NCBI GenBank assembly: GCA_018714405.1 | Contig: DVNM01000002.1 | Span: 1 to 64,000 of the forward strand | Length of the DNA stretch: 64,000 bases | Source: Scybalenecus merdavium | GTDB lineage: Bacteria; Bacillota; Clostridia; Oscillospirales; Acutalibacteraceae | Direction of reading: 5' to 3' | Shown: one piece after another, positions 1 through 8,317 of the stretch | Numbering within the stretch: position 1 is the first letter of the stretch | Layout: each line of letters opens with the position of its first letter | Notes under the pieces: generated by a model | Told to the model about the DNA's origin: nothing | Seen by the model: the letters and a program-made list of their open reading frames with translations, nothing else | Database searches by the model: none | Translations under genes and position numbers: made by a program

Positions 1-843
1 GTGGTTGCTGGTGTTATGATCGCTACGGACAGCGGTCCGGCGTTTGTTCAGGAAACTTCCGGTGAAGATGGTTCTGCAGCCGGCGGCGACACCGCACAGA
101 TCGACGCGCTTGTTCCCGGTACATACGGCGGCGTTGACTTTCAGTCCATTGAAGATGTTGTGAATTACTATGTCCAGGCATATAACCTGACGAAAACGAA
201 GACCGTGCAGTATCAGACTGATTCCGGCGTGGAAAATTGGTATGCGCTTCTTGGTGACGAAAATCTGGAAGTGCATGATATTTTGGTTGAAGGCAAGAGC
301 AACAGCCTGATCAATGGTATGGTTCCCGGTATTGTCGGCGGCTTGTTCTCGGCGAAACCGCAGGCGCTTCCGCCTTGCGATACGCGCAATTCCGACAGCG
401 ACACTTTTAAAACTTCTGCACTTACGGCAGACGATGTTTTAGCTGCAAACGTAAAAGACAACGGCGACGGTACGATTACTCTTCAGATCCAGCCGAAAGA
501 GGCTTCCATGAGCGCAAAGGGTAAGGATGCACAGGGCCGTTTCTTTAACACGATGGGCGACATCGGCTCGGCAGTTGAAGGCATTGGCGTGAAGTGGGCC
601 ACCGGTACTACGGCAGATAACTGCACTGTGGATTACAGCGGCGGCTACGGCACGATCAAAATCGACACAGCAAGCGGAGAAATCGTGGAAGCAGATTATT
701 TGATGTATGTTTCTGTAAATGTAACACACGCAACACTTGCCGTTATCACTGACAAGAGCGCTTCTTTGAAAATCGATTATACCATGCACTTCCCTGCATC
801 GGATGAATGGATCGCAGAGAATGGCGGCGGCACAAGAATATAA
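1..843 (+). CDS. Hypothetical exported or anchored protein, 5' end cut by window
   Basis: The reading frame is open from base 1 to a TAA at 841-843, so the true start probably lies outside the window and the GTG at base 1 is only the first possible one. The first residues (VAGVMIA) look like the end of a hydrophobic segment and are followed by an acidic, Gly/Ser-rich linker, as in a protein held by one N-terminal membrane helix with a folded external domain. The rest is rich in beta-strand patterns with no cysteine pairs or catalytic motif that I recognise. It ends at a strong terminator and the next gene has its own promoter, so it is not co-transcribed with pit. Function unknown. Confidence 0.6.
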   Translation: MVAGVMIATDSGPAFVQETSGEDGSAAGGDTAQIDALVPGTYGGVDFQSIEDVVNYYVQAYNLTKTKTVQYQTDSGVENWYALLGDENLEVHDILVEGKSNSLINGMVPGIVGGLFSAKPQALPPCDTRNSDSDTFKTSALTADDVLAANVKDNGDGTITLQIQPKEASMSAKGKDAQGRFFNTMGDIGSAVEGIGVKWATGTTADNCTVDYSGGYGTIKIDTASGEIVEADYLMYVSVNVTHATLAVITDKSASLKIDYTMHFPASDEWIAENGGGTRI

Positions 844-860
844 ATCAACTGGGCAGAATA

Positions 861-890
861 AAGACGGGCAGTCATTGCCCGTCTTTTTTT
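861..890 (+). terminator. Rho-independent terminator after the first gene
   Basis: A GACGGGCA / TGCCCGTC hairpin is followed directly by a run of eight T. It lies 18 bases after the stop codon. Confidence 0.9.
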
Positions 891-952
891 ACAATGTTTT
901 TGCATTTGTGCATTAAATGTGGATATTCCAGTTTCGCTTACGCATTTTTACA

Positions 953-981
953 TTGACACCGCCGGTGCGGTAGTGTATTCT
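953..981 (+). promoter_or_regulatory. Promoter of pit
   Basis: TTGACA at 953-958 and TATTCT at 976-981 are separated by 17 bases, a near-consensus sigma-A promoter upstream of the phosphate transporter gene. Confidence 0.75.
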
Positions 982-1034
982 AGGTGTTGCGCATGTTTTG
1001 CTTTTTGCGCAGAACTTTGGGAAAGAGGTGGATC

Positions 1035-2102
1035 ATGGATTTTGCACTCAGCAGTTTTCTGCAGCAAATTACGCATAATCCCGTTTTGTTCGTCACGGTC
1101 ATTTTGACGTTGGGCGTTATTTTTGTCAACGGCTGGACCGATGCACCAAACGCCATTGCAACGTGTGTGGCCACGCGCTGTCTGGCGCCGCGACCGGCTG
1201 TATTGATGAGCGCCGTATTCAACTTCCTCGGCGTTTTGGTTATGACGCTGATCAGCCCTTCCGTGGCCATGACGATCAAAAATATGGTCAATTTTAATAT
1301 GGATGCGGACGCCGGCGGTGTGAACGAGGCCACGATTGCGCTTTGTGCTGCGCTGGTCTCCATCATCGTCTGGGCGGTCGCCGCCTGGGCGTTCGGCATT
1401 CCAACCAGCGAAAGCCACGCCCTGATCGCCGGTTTATCCGGTGCTGCGATCGCACTGCATAACGGGCTGGGCGGTATTAATGGTTCGGAATGGGTCAAGG
1501 TGATTTACGGTCTTGTGCTTTCTACCGTTCTTGGTTTTGCGCTGGGCTTTCTTTGCACAAAAGGCGTTGAGTTCCTGTTTCGCCGCGCAGACCGCCGCAA
1601 GACGATCGGCTTTTTCAAGGGGGCGCAGATCTTCGGCGGCGCTGCTATGAGCTTCATGCACGGTGCGCAGGACGGACAGAAGTTTATGGGCGTTTTGATT
1701 TTAAGCGTGTTTTTGGTGAACGGACAGGATACGGTCGAAAACGTGATGCCTCCGCTGTGGATGATGCTGCTTTGTTCGGTCGTCATGGCGCTTGGCACTT
1801 CGATCGGCGGGTATAAAATCATCAAATCGGTCGGCATGGATATGGTCAAGCTTGAAAAGTACCAGGGCTTTTCCGCAGACCTTGCCGGCGCGCTTTGTTT
1901 GCTGATTTCCACGGTCTTCGGCATTCCGGTCAGCACTACGCACACCAAAACCACGGCCATTATGGGCGTGGGCGCATCGCGCCGCCTTTCCGCTGTGGAT
2001 TTCGGAGTGGTGAAAGACATGGTTTTGACCTGGGTGCTGACTTTTCCGGGCTGCGGCCTGATCGGCTTTTTAATGACAAAATTGTTTATTCACATTTTTT
2101 AA
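1035..2102 (+). CDS. pit: Low-affinity inorganic phosphate transporter, PiT family
   Basis: A polytopic membrane protein of 355 residues that should import phosphate (as metal phosphate) using the proton or cation gradient. The two PiT repeats are visible: NGWTDAPNAIAT near residues 32-43 corresponds to the first GANDVANA-type signature, and STTHTKTTAIMGVGA near the C terminus to the second. I chose the ATG at 1035 because it follows GAAAGAGGTGG at a good distance; the frame could extend back to 984, but that would add an uncharacteristic Cys/Arg-rich stretch that overlaps the promoter region. A DUF47 protein, the usual PiT partner, follows 12 bases downstream. Length and topology are ordinary for bacterial PiT proteins. 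Confidence 0.93.
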   Translation: MDFALSSFLQQITHNPVLFVTVILTLGVIFVNGWTDAPNAIATCVATRCLAPRPAVLMSAVFNFLGVLVMTLISPSVAMTIKNMVNFNMDADAGGVNEATIALCAALVSIIVWAVAAWAFGIPTSESHALIAGLSGAAIALHNGLGGINGSEWVKVIYGLVLSTVLGFALGFLCTKGVEFLFRRADRRKTIGFFKGAQIFGGAAMSFMHGAQDGQKFMGVLILSVFLVNGQDTVENVMPPLWMMLLCSVVMALGTSIGGYKIIKSVGMDMVKLEKYQGFSADLAGALCLLISTVFGIPVSTTHTKTTAIMGVGASRRLSAVDFGVVKDMVLTWVLTFPGCGLIGFLMTKLFIHIF

Positions 2103-2114
2103 AGGAGTAGAAGA

Positions 2115-2738
2115 ATGGGCAAGAAAAGCGGACAATTCTTTTTTGACAAATTTTCACAGGCTGCTTCCATTTCCTGTGAAGCCGCACAGGCGGTTTATAC
2201 TTTTTTGAAGGATTATGATCCCGACCAGGTGGAAAAGCGCGTTGCCGAGCTGCACGAGATCGAGCACCGCGGCGACGAGATCAAGCACGAAATCATGAAC
2301 GAACTTGTGCGCGCTTTTATTACACCTATTGAGCGCGAAGACATAATCGACCTTGCGCAGAGCATCGACAATGTGACCGATGCGATCGAAGATATTATTA
2401 TACATTATATGTTCCTGGGCACGGCGGACGTGCGCCCCGAAAGCGTGCAGTTTTCCGAACTGCTCGTGCGCTGCTGTCAGACGATGCAGCAGCTGGTCAC
2501 GGAGCTGCAGAATTTCAAAAAGTCCAAAAAACTTGCGCAGCTCGTTGTGGAACTGAATAACCTGGAAGAGCAGGGCGACGCGATCTATATCGATGCCATG
2601 ACCAATCTGCACCGCACGGAAAAAGATGCTGTTGTTGTTATTGCCTTGCGCGACGTATTTAATTACTTGGAGCGCGCCTGCGATGCCTGTGAACATGTAG
2701 GCGACATCGTAGAGTCGGTCGCCATCGGCAATATGTAA
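2115..2738 (+). CDS. DUF47 (PhoU-like) partner of the phosphate transporter
   Basis: A 207-residue, all-helical, charged cytoplasmic protein of the TIGR00153/DUF47 family, distantly related to PhoU. E/D-rich helices such as HEIEHRGDEIKHEIMNEL are typical of PhoU-like metal-binding bundles, and there is no membrane segment. It starts 12 bases after pit with AAAGGAG before the ATG, so the two are one operon. DUF47 proteins are commonly encoded next to PiT transporters and are thought to control their activity; that role is inferred here from the neighbourhood. Confidence 0.9.
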   Translation: MGKKSGQFFFDKFSQAASISCEAAQAVYTFLKDYDPDQVEKRVAELHEIEHRGDEIKHEIMNELVRAFITPIEREDIIDLAQSIDNVTDAIEDIIIHYMFLGTADVRPESVQFSELLVRCCQTMQQLVTELQNFKKSKKLAQLVVELNNLEEQGDAIYIDAMTNLHRTEKDAVVVIALRDVFNYLERACDACEHVGDIVESVAIGNM

Positions 2739-2750
2739 GGGGCGAGCGGT

Positions 2751-3485
2751 TTGCAGGACAAAATCGAACAACTGCGCGCCATGATCCAAAACAGCCGGCA
2801 TTTGTGTGTTTTTTCCGGTGCGGGCATCAGCGTGCCGTCCGGCATACCGGATTTCCGTTCGGCTTCTGGTCTTTACAACCAACCGGACGTTTCCGGTTAT
2901 GCGCCGGAACAAATCATATCGCATTCTTTTTTTGAAAAACACACTGAGCTGTTTTACCGCTTTTACCGCGAGAAAATGATTTTTGAAAATGCCCGGCCGA
3001 ATGCCGCGCACCTTTATTTTGCACAGCTGGAACAGGGCGGCAAGGATGTTTCGGTCGTTACACAAAACATCGACGGTCTGCACAGGCAAGCCGGCAGTAA
3101 AAAGGTGTATGAGATCCACGGCACGATTTATAAAAATCACTGCCTCGGCTGCGGCAAATTTTTTGATCTGCAGGCGATTGCGCACGCACCGCAGACGGTG
3201 CCGCACTGTGATGTCTGCGGCGGTATTATTAAACCGGACGTTGTGCTGTATGAAGAGAGTCTGGACGATGCTGTCGTACAGCAGGCCGTGCAGGCGATCC
3301 ACAGCGCCGATACGCTGCTTGTGATCGGCACGTCTTTATCTGTGTACCCGGCCGCGTCTTTTTTGCAGTTTTTCGGCGGCAGCCATCTCGCTGTGATCAA
3401 CAAAACAAAAACAAGTGCATCGGTACACGGTGCTTTAGAAATTTACGATGACATTGTGCATGTCATCGATCAATTAAGGAGCTGA
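2751..3485 (+). CDS. cobB: NAD-dependent protein deacylase, sirtuin (Sir2/CobB)
   Basis: A 244-residue class U/III-like bacterial sirtuin that removes acyl groups from lysines using NAD. Family motifs are complete: FSGAGISVPSGIPDFRS (about 21-37), TQNIDGLHRQAG (104-115), catalytic His123 in EIHG, structural zinc cysteines 131/134 and 153/156, and GTSLSVYPA for the ribose side. The start is a TTG 13 bases after the DUF47 stop, preceded by GGGGCGAG. No Ala-rich Tyr/Arg desuccinylase motif is evident, so deacetylase is the better guess. It is translationally close to both neighbours, suggesting it rides in the pit operon. Confidence 0.93.
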   Translation: MQDKIEQLRAMIQNSRHLCVFSGAGISVPSGIPDFRSASGLYNQPDVSGYAPEQIISHSFFEKHTELFYRFYREKMIFENARPNAAHLYFAQLEQGGKDVSVVTQNIDGLHRQAGSKKVYEIHGTIYKNHCLGCGKFFDLQAIAHAPQTVPHCDVCGGIIKPDVVLYEESLDDAVVQQAVQAIHSADTLLVIGTSLSVYPAASFLQFFGGSHLAVINKTKTSASVHGALEIYDDIVHVIDQLRS

Positions 3486-3489
3486 TTGT

Positions 3490-4698
3490 ATGAATATCAA
3501 AGAGTATGAGGCGTTCTATCACGACGAACTCTTAAACGACGTGGTGCCGTTCTGGGTGGACAGCGACTTGCTGGACCGTAAATACGGCGGCGTCAATTCT
3601 TCGGTGGACCGCCAGGGCAAACGCTATAACCCCGACAAAAGCGTTTGGTTCCAGGGTAGGGCGCTTTGGAGCTTTTCGGCGCTTTGCAACAAGTACGGCG
3701 TTCGTCCGCAGTGGAAGGAGATCGCCGACAGCGCGGCGGCTTTTATCAAGGCGCACTGCATTGATGAAGACGGCAGAATGTTCTTTACCGTAACGGAAGA
3801 CGGCCGTCCGCTCAGAAAGCGCAGATATTTCTTTTCCGAAAGCTTTTTGACCGTTGGTTTTGCAGAATATTATAAGTTGACCGGCGACCCGGCCGACCTT
3901 GCGCTGGCCGAAAAGTATTTTGATTTGATGTTTTCCATTTACTGTGACCCGTCGACCGATCCGTTCAAGATCACGCCGAAAGAGTGCGAGGCGACGCGCA
4001 GCTGCCACTCCATGAGTTATCCGATGGTGCTCATCAGTTCTTCGCAGATTTTGCGCAAGATCAGCGGCAACACAGAAAAATACAATGCTGTCAACGACAA
4101 GATCCTGCACGACATTTTTACACTGCATTATAAAGAAGATCTGCACTGTGTGCTGGAAACGGTTTTGTCTGATGGCTCGTTGCTGGATACGCCGGCCGGC
4201 CGCACCGTCAATCCGGGACACAGCTTTGAAAATTCCTGGTTCCTGATGAACGAGGCGCTTGTGCGCGGCGACGATGACCTGATGCAGAAGGCGCTGAATA
4301 TTTTAAACTGGTCGTTTGAACTCGGCTGGGACAAGGAATACGGCGGCGTCAATTATTTTGTGGACTGCAAGGGCCTGCCGGAGGAACAGCTGGAGTATGA
4401 CATGCGTCTGTGGTGGGTACATAACGAGGCGCTGATCGCCTCCCTTATGGCTTACAGCATCACCAAAGAACAAAAGTACTTCGATATGTTTGAAAAAGTG
4501 CACGATTATGCGTTTTCTCATTTTAAGGATTCACAGTGCGGCGAATGGTACGGCTATCTGCACCGTGACGGCACGGTGTCGCACAGCCAGAAGGGTTCGC
4601 TTTGGAAAGGCCCTTATCATCTGATCCGCTGCCTGATGACCTGCGAAACACTGCTTGCAGCGATCGACAAGGGCGAAACGACCGATATACTGTTTTAA
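3490..4698 (+). CDS. AGE-family sugar epimerase (N-acylglucosamine 2-epimerase type)
   Basis: A 402-residue cytoplasmic (alpha/alpha)6-barrel protein. Family hallmarks are RYFFSESFLTVGFAEYY, NPGHSFENSWFL, EYDMRLWWVHNEAL and, near the end, GYLHRDGTVSHSQKGSLWKG. The last block resembles N-acetylglucosamine 2-epimerases more than cellobiose 2-epimerases, so interconversion of GlcNAc/ManNAc or of a related free sugar is likely; the substrate cannot be fixed from sequence. It begins four bases after the sirtuin stop with AAGGAG and is the last gene before a terminator, closing the pit operon. Length is normal for the family. Confidence 0.85.
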   Translation: MNIKEYEAFYHDELLNDVVPFWVDSDLLDRKYGGVNSSVDRQGKRYNPDKSVWFQGRALWSFSALCNKYGVRPQWKEIADSAAAFIKAHCIDEDGRMFFTVTEDGRPLRKRRYFFSESFLTVGFAEYYKLTGDPADLALAEKYFDLMFSIYCDPSTDPFKITPKECEATRSCHSMSYPMVLISSSQILRKISGNTEKYNAVNDKILHDIFTLHYKEDLHCVLETVLSDGSLLDTPAGRTVNPGHSFENSWFLMNEALVRGDDDLMQKALNILNWSFELGWDKEYGGVNYFVDCKGLPEEQLEYDMRLWWVHNEALIASLMAYSITKEQKYFDMFEKVHDYAFSHFKDSQCGEWYGYLHRDGTVSHSQKGSLWKGPYHLIRCLMTCETLLAAIDKGETTDILF

Positions 4699-4708
4699 TA
4701 ATGTCTAA

Positions 4709-4744
4709 AAAGCTGCACCTTTTGCGGTGCAGCTTTGCTTTGTT
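4709..4744 (+). terminator. Terminator after the epimerase gene
   Basis: AAGCTGCACC / GGTGCAGCTT stem with a TTTTGC-type loop, followed by a T-rich stretch. Confidence 0.85.
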
Positions 4745-4820
4745 ACAAATTTCACAAATCATTGTCGAAAATAGATACATTTTTCCCCGGAAATTTCATT
4801 ATCCTTTGTCATTCTACCCA

Positions 4821-4872
4821 TTGACGAAACCGCGTTTTCTATATATAATAGACATCGTTAAAAAAATATCAA
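4821..4872 (+). promoter_or_regulatory. adhE promoter with a possible Rex operator
   Basis: TTGACG at 4821-4826 and TATAAT at 4844-4849 have 17-base spacing. Just downstream, 4855-4872 (TCGTTAA-N4-ATATCAA) agrees with 11 of the 14 defined positions of the Clostridia Rex consensus TTGTTAA-N4-TTAACAA. Rex is the NADH/NAD sensor that commonly represses adhE. The promoter is seen; the Rex assignment is an inference. Confidence 0.6.
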
Positions 4873-4937
4873 AAACAAATTTAACCGCAAAGAAACTTTG
4901 CAAAAACGTTCACAATCTTTGACATGGAGGAATCGCA

Positions 4938-7529
4938 ATGAACAAAGTGGAAACCATTGAAGAACTTGAGGCAAAGCTCAAAGAGGTCAAGGCTGCGCAG
5001 AAAGCTTTTTCAACCTTTACACAGGAACAGGTTGACAAAATCTTTTTGGCCGCTGCTACTGCTGCCAACCAGGCGCGTATCCCGCTTGCCAAAATGGCTG
5101 TGGAAGAGACCGGCATGGGCGTTGTGGAAGATAAGGTTATCAAAAACCACTATGCCGCTGAGTACATCTATAACGCTTACCGTTACACGAAGACCTGCGG
5201 CGTGATCGAGCAGGACGACGCCATGGGCGTTGTCAAAATCGCCGAACCGCTTGGTGTTGTTGCCGCCGTTATCCCGACGACCAACCCGACTTCTACGGCA
5301 ATTTTCAAAACCCTGATCTGCCTGAAAACGCGCAACGGCATCATCATTTCTCCCCATCCGAGAGCGAAAAAGAGCACCATTGAGGCGGCCAAGGTCGTGT
5401 ATGAGGCTGCTGTTAAGGCTGGCGCGCCCGAAAATATCATTGCTTGGATCGACACGCCGTCACTGCCGCTGACGAACGCCGTTATGAAAGAGGCAGACAT
5501 TATTCTTGCAACGGGCGGCCCCGGCATGGTGCAGGCTGCTTATTCTTCCGGTAAGCCGGCGCTGGGCGTTGGCCCGGGCAACACGCCTGCCATCATCGAC
5601 GACAGTGCTGACGTAAAGCTGGCTGTAAACTCCATTATCCATTCCAAAACGTTTGACAACGGTATGATCTGTGCTTCCGAGCAGTCCGTGATCGTTGACA
5701 AGTCCCTGTATAACGAGGTAAAGGCTGAATTCAAGGCACGCGGCTGCCATATCTGCACAAAGGCTGAAACTGAAAAGCTGCAGAAGACCATTTTGATCAA
5801 CGGCGCTGTAAATGCTAAGATCGTTGGCCAGAAGCCGTCGACGATTGCTGCGCTGGCTGGTTTTGAAGTGCCGGAAGAGACCAAAATCCTGATCGGCGAA
5901 GTGACCAGCGTGGACATTTCTGAACCGTTTGCACATGAAAAGCTTTCTCCGGTGCTTGCTATGTACAAGGCCGACAATTTCGAGGATGCTCTGAACAAAG
6001 CCGAGCAGCTTGTTGCGGATGGCGGCTACGGCCACACTTCTTCGCTCTATGCTGATGAGGTCAACGCAAAAGACAAGATCGCAGAATTCCAGGCCCGCAT
6101 GAAGACCTGCCGTGTTCTGCTGAACACGCCGTCTTCTCAGGGTGGTATCGGCGACCTGTACAACTTTGCTATGGCGCCGTCGCTGACGCTGGGCTGCGGC
6201 TCCTGGGGCGGCAACTCCGTTTCAGAAAACGTTGGTGTCAAACACTTGCTCAACATCAAAACGGTTGCGAAAAGGAGAGAGAACATGCTCTGGCTCAGAA
6301 CACCTCAGAAAGTATACTTCAAGAAGGGCTGCATTCCGGTTGCGCTTCGCGAGCTGAAAGAAGTTTACAACAAGAAGAAAGTCTTTGTCGTAACCGACGA
6401 ATTCCTTTACAAAAACGGCTACATCAAAAACATCACCGACTGCCTCGACAACATGGGCATTCAGTACCACACGTTCTACGATGTACAGCCTGACCCGACG
6501 CTGGCTTCTGCGAAAGAGGGCGCTGCGATCCTGACCTCGTTCGAGCCGGACGCCATCATCGCCATCGGCGGCGGTTCTGCAATGGACTGCGGCAAAATCA
6601 TGTGGGTGCTTTACGAGCATCCTGAAGTAGAGTTCATGGATCTGGCCATGCGCTTTATGGATATCCGCAAGCGTGTTTACCAGTTCCCGAAAATGGGCGA
6701 AAAGGCAATGTTCTGCGCCATCCCGACTTCGGCCGGTACCGGTTCTGAAGTAACGCCGTTCGCCGTTATCACCGACGAAAAGACCGGCATCAAATACCCG
6801 CTGGCTGACTATGAGCTGCTGCCCAATATGGCAATTATTGATGCGGATATGATGATGACCATGCCGAAGGGCCTGACTTCTGCTTCCGGTATCGACGCCA
6901 TGACCCATGCGCTGGAAGCTTATGCTTCCGTAATGGCAACGGAGTATACTGACGGCCTCGCCCTGCAGGCACTGAAGAGCATCTTTGATTACCTGCCCAG
7001 AGCTTATGAGAACGGTGCTTCCGACCCGGTCGCCCGTGAAAAGATGGCTAACGCTTCCACCATGGCCGGTATGGCGTTTGCCAATGCGTTCCTGGGTGTG
7101 TGCCACTCCATGGCGCATAAGCTCGGCGCTTATCACCACATTCCGCACGGTGTTGCCAACGCGCTGCTGATCAACCTGGTCATGGAATTCAACGCGAACC
7201 CTGTACCGTCGAAAATGGGCACATTCCCGCAGTACCAGTATCCGCATACGCTGGAAAGATATTGCGAGTGCGCTGATTTCCTGGGCATCAAGGGCAAGAA
7301 CAACGAAGAGAAGTTCCAGAACCTGTTGAATGCTATCACAGAGTTGAAAGAAAAGGTCGGCATCAAAAAGACGATCAAGGATTACGGTGTAGATGAAAAG
7401 CACTTCCTGGAAACGCTTGACGAAATGACCGAGGCTGCTTTCGACGACCAGTGCACCGGTGCAAACCCGAGATACCCGCTGATGAGCGAAATCAAAGAGA
7501 TGTACCTGAAAGCCTACTACGGCAAATAA
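4938..7529 (+). CDS. adhE: Bifunctional acetaldehyde-CoA / alcohol dehydrogenase AdhE
   Basis: A full-length 863-residue fusion. Residues 1 to about 440 are a CoA-acylating aldehyde dehydrogenase with catalytic Cys245 (GMICASEQ) and the ATGGPGMV / GVGPGNTPA cofactor loops. Residues from about 450 are an iron-dependent alcohol dehydrogenase with IGGGSAMDCGK, SGIDAMTHALEAY and the iron-binding HSMAHKLGAYHHIPHG. The enzyme turns acetyl-CoA into ethanol with two NADH and forms spirosomes in relatives. It stands alone between its own promoter and terminator and starts at an ATG after ACATGGAGGAATC. Ethanol formation as a redox sink fits a fermentative anaerobe. Confidence 0.97.
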   Translation: MNKVETIEELEAKLKEVKAAQKAFSTFTQEQVDKIFLAAATAANQARIPLAKMAVEETGMGVVEDKVIKNHYAAEYIYNAYRYTKTCGVIEQDDAMGVVKIAEPLGVVAAVIPTTNPTSTAIFKTLICLKTRNGIIISPHPRAKKSTIEAAKVVYEAAVKAGAPENIIAWIDTPSLPLTNAVMKEADIILATGGPGMVQAAYSSGKPALGVGPGNTPAIIDDSADVKLAVNSIIHSKTFDNGMICASEQSVIVDKSLYNEVKAEFKARGCHICTKAETEKLQKTILINGAVNAKIVGQKPSTIAALAGFEVPEETKILIGEVTSVDISEPFAHEKLSPVLAMYKADNFEDALNKAEQLVADGGYGHTSSLYADEVNAKDKIAEFQARMKTCRVLLNTPSSQGGIGDLYNFAMAPSLTLGCGSWGGNSVSENVGVKHLLNIKTVAKRRENMLWLRTPQKVYFKKGCIPVALRELKEVYNKKKVFVVTDEFLYKNGYIKNITDCLDNMGIQYHTFYDVQPDPTLASAKEGAAILTSFEPDAIIAIGGGSAMDCGKIMWVLYEHPEVEFMDLAMRFMDIRKRVYQFPKMGEKAMFCAIPTSAGTGSEVTPFAVITDEKTGIKYPLADYELLPNMAIIDADMMMTMPKGLTSASGIDAMTHALEAYASVMATEYTDGLALQALKSIFDYLPRAYENGASDPVAREKMANASTMAGMAFANAFLGVCHSMAHKLGAYHHIPHGVANALLINLVMEFNANPVPSKMGTFPQYQYPHTLERYCECADFLGIKGKNNEEKFQNLLNAITELKEKVGIKKTIKDYGVDEKHFLETLDEMTEAAFDDQCTGANPRYPLMSEIKEMYLKAYYGK

Positions 7530-7538
7530 AAAACGCAA

Positions 7539-7571
7539 AACCGCGCCTGCTTTGGCAGACGCGGTTTTTTC
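7539..7571 (+). terminator. Terminator of adhE
   Basis: AACCGCG / CGCGGTT hairpin closed by TTTTTT, 10 bases after the adhE stop. Confidence 0.9.
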
Positions 7572-7600
7572 TTGACTTCTTTCGCGTATTGTGCTATATG
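7572..7600 (+). promoter_or_regulatory. Promoter of the DUF1648-like gene
   Basis: TTGACT at 7572-7577 and TATATG at 7595-7600, 17 bases apart, immediately after the adhE terminator. Confidence 0.5.
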
Positions 7601-7618
7601 TGAAGTGAGGTGAGGAGC

Positions 7619-7936
7619 ATGTGGAAGCGTGTGAAAAGGGAACAGGTTTTGTATGCCGTGCTGCTTTTGCTGCCGTTTTTGCTTTCGGCTGTTTTCTATT
7701 CGTTTTATCCGCTGCAAACGGCAGTGCAGTGGAACAGCGCCGGGGAAGTGACGGGCACTTTGCCGCGCGCGGATGCGGCGTTTGGCTTGCCGGCGCTGGC
7801 CGGCATAGGGGTTCTCGCGGCGCAGGTATTTGCCGTTGACCGCTTGCCCGCATGCAGCCGGCTTCGCACAGTTTGTTCATGGTGCCTGGCCGCCTTGCCG
7901 GCTTTGCTTCAGATTTTGGTTTTGTGTTTACAGTAA
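7619..7936 (+). CDS. Small DUF1648-like membrane protein
   Basis: A 105-residue protein with three hydrophobic stretches (about 11-30, 55-75 and 85-104). The segment LPFLLSAVFY followed by VQWNSAGEVTGTLPR resembles DUF1648, where a helix is followed by a (H/Q)WN-G loop. DUF1648 domains often occur in SdpI-like or regulatory membrane proteins, but nothing here identifies the role. The ATG at 7619 was chosen because GAGGTGAGG lies just upstream; an in-frame GTG at 7610 is less likely. It is convergent with the HTH gene and shares a bidirectional terminator with it. Confidence 0.6.
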   Translation: MWKRVKREQVLYAVLLLLPFLLSAVFYSFYPLQTAVQWNSAGEVTGTLPRADAAFGLPALAGIGVLAAQVFAVDRLPACSRLRTVCSWCLAALPALLQILVLCLQ

Positions 7937-7955
7937 AAAGATATTTGGGTAAAAG

Positions 7956-7985
7956 ATAAGACCTCCGTGTATGCGGAGGTCTTAT
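7956..7985. terminator. Bidirectional terminator between convergent genes
   Basis: A perfect inverted repeat, ATAAGACCTCCG / CGGAGGTCTTAT, lies between the convergent DUF1648-like and HTH genes. It overlaps the stop codon of the HTH gene (7982-7984). Confidence 0.8.
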
Positions 7986-8197
7986 TTGTTGATTTCTCGG
8001 TTGTTTGTGCGTTCGGTCAGGTAGTCCAGCGACACATTGTACAAATCAGCGATTTTGATCAGCGTGTCAAGCGAAATGTCGTGCTTGCCAAGCTCCAGTT
8101 TGCTGTAGTACGACTGGTCTATTCCGAGCAGGGTAGAAACGTTCACCTGGCTTCTGCTCTGGCTCTGCCGCAGTTCTTTGATACGTTTTAAGTACAT
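7982..8197 (-). CDS. XRE-family helix-turn-helix repressor, single domain
   Basis: A 71-residue protein that is essentially only a Cro/CI-type DNA-binding domain: IKELRQSQSRSQVNVSTLLG then IDQSYYSKLELGKHDIS and LDTLIKIADLYNVSLDYL, matching HTH_3 over nearly its full length. No sensor or oligomerisation domain is present. It is divergent from the zinc-ribbon gene at 8318. The intergenic region carries two identical palindromes, one covering this gene's own -35 (TTTACC, 8243-8248, with TATGAT at 8220-8225), so it probably represses itself and the rightward genes. The start is the ATG at 8195-8197 after GGTGAT. Confidence 0.88.
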   Translation of the reverse strand: MYLKRIKELRQSQSRSQVNVSTLLGIDQSYYSKLELGKHDISLDTLIKIADLYNVSLDYLTERTNNREINK

Positions 8198-8219
8198 TTT
8201 GGATCACCAAAATCAATTT

Positions 8220-8248
8220 ATCATAAATGCAACTTGACTTTAGGTAAA
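8220..8248 (-). promoter_or_regulatory. Leftward promoter of the XRE gene
   Basis: On the minus strand, TTTACC (8248-8243) and TATGAT (8225-8220) are 17 bases apart. The -35 sits inside operator 1. Confidence 0.6.
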
Positions 8249-8262
8249 ATGTTACCTATAAT
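8234..8262 (+). promoter_or_regulatory. Rightward promoter of the zinc-ribbon/lipoprotein island
   Basis: TTGACT at 8234-8239 and a perfect TATAAT at 8257-8262 with 17-base spacing. Operator 1 fills the spacer and touches the -10; operator 2 lies just after the expected start site. Confidence 0.85.
8242..8257. promoter_or_regulatory. Operator 1, AGGTAA-N4-TTACCT
   Basis: Perfect dyad with six-base arms and a four-base centre (AATG). It overlaps both divergent promoters, where a repressor would block each of them. Likely bound by the adjacent XRE protein; binding is inferred. Confidence 0.75.
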
Positions 8263-8271
8263 ATGAACGAT

Positions 8272-8287
8272 AGGTAAATTATTACCT
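8272..8287. promoter_or_regulatory. Operator 2, AGGTAA-N4-TTACCT
   Basis: Same arms as operator 1 with centre ATTA. Centre-to-centre distance is 30 bases, about three helical turns, which would place two repressor dimers on the same face of the DNA. Confidence 0.75.
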
Positions 8288-8317
8288 AATTTTATTTGTG
8301 TATACGGAGGAGATAAA

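Noticed and set aside
984..1034. Upstream extension of the phosphate transporter to the first ATG
   Set aside because: It would begin right after the -10 box, lacks a ribosome binding site and adds an atypical basic/Cys segment; ATG 1035 has a good site.
6222..7880. 552-codon open frame antisense to adhE
   Set aside because: It is a shadow of the AdhE coding frame: His/Arg-rich with no recognisable domain, it crosses the adhE terminator, and adhE is certain.
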